From an uncultured Clostridium sp. (GTDB taxonomy: Bacteria; Bacillota; Clostridia; TANB77; CAG-508), in contig USEX01000001.1 in assembly GCA_900553755.1 (NCBI GenBank), forward strand, positions 37,669 to 101,668: 64,000 nucleotides of DNA, in the 5' to 3' direction. The position numbers and the translations under genes were made by a program. Positions 63,951 through 64,000 of the stretch are shown in pieces; the first letter of the stretch is position 1; every line of letters begins with the position of its first letter. The notes under the pieces were generated by a model. The model was not told the origin of the DNA and made no database searches. It saw only the letters and a program-made list of their open reading frames with translations.

Positions 63951-64000
63951 TGAACCCAAAATGTTAGACAAAAAGTTTAACAAGGAGGGTTCATTTTTTA
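63951..64000 (+). mobile_element. Left end of an IS3-like element, truncated by the window
   Basis: TGAACCCAAAATGTTAGACA at 63951 looks like the terminal inverted repeat of an IS3-family element and is followed by a ribosome binding site (AAGGAGGG at 63982-63989) just before the window ends, where the orfA start is expected. From 63805 to 63950 I see no gene. Confidence 0.5.

Overview
The window is a very AT-rich stretch (under about 30% GC by eye) of a spore-forming, low-GC Firmicute, most likely an uncultured Clostridia-type bacterium. The evidence is the gene order yabP-yabQ-divIC, strong GGAGG ribosome binding sites, a Clostridia-style RF2 with programmed frameshift, class B sortase, and Tn1549/CTn-type conjugation genes. 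Almost every gene lies on the minus strand.

Region 1 (1-3.5 kb): the 5' part of a Y-family DNA polymerase gene, four small genes of unknown function and a low-molecular-weight protein tyrosine phosphatase. Region 2 (3.5-36.4 kb): an integrative conjugative element (ICE) of the Tn1549/CTn type, read leftward. It starts at a promoter near 36.1 kb and ends at a bidirectional terminator at 3.54 kb. From 5' to 3' it carries small early genes, ParA/ParB, an exported Cys-rich protein, a giant thioester/Cna-B surface adhesin, a 2316-residue methylase-helicase, small unknown and DUF genes, a Toprim protein, the relaxosome (MobC-like protein, MobP relaxase, candidate oriT), PcfB, and a type IV secretion apparatus (VirD4, VirB2/Maff2-like, VirB6, PrgI, VirB4), then sortase B and a CHAP cell-wall hydrolase. 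No integrase lies inside it. A 14-bp motif overlaps the -35 box of three of its promoters and suggests element-wide regulation.

Region 3 (36.4-42.4 kb) is core chromosome: an ASCH-Nudix gene, rho, divIC-like ftsB, yabQ (frameshifted), yabP, a Bax-inhibitor-1 protein and prfB. Region 4 (42.4-58.3 kb) is an accessory island. It holds an AAA/DUF4143 ATPase and an enlarged type I restriction-modification operon: hsdM, PIN-domain nuclease gene, hsdS in two pieces, tyrosine recombinase gene, complete hsdS, hsdR, PD-(D/E)XK-like protein gene and metallophosphoesterase gene. It also has a MobC gene with an oriT-like hairpin pair, a broken dnaC, three small metabolic or repair-like genes and an integrase remnant. 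Five copies of a 16-bp palindrome (ACAAAT-N4-ATTTGT) sit in the hsdS region. Two of them flank a 40-bp duplication that breaks one hsdS; removing one unit restores a 360-residue protein. This looks like a recombinase-driven specificity and ON/OFF switch and is the most interesting system in the window.

Region 5 (58.3-64 kb) is a decayed zone: a startless DUF4145 gene, a 3' initiator-tRNA-like fragment, two secreted or anchored proteins, an ISLre2-type element with a frameshifted transposase, an ArsC/Spx-like protein, an ASCH gene with an in-frame TAG, a Nudix hydrolase, and the left end of an IS3-like element running off the window.
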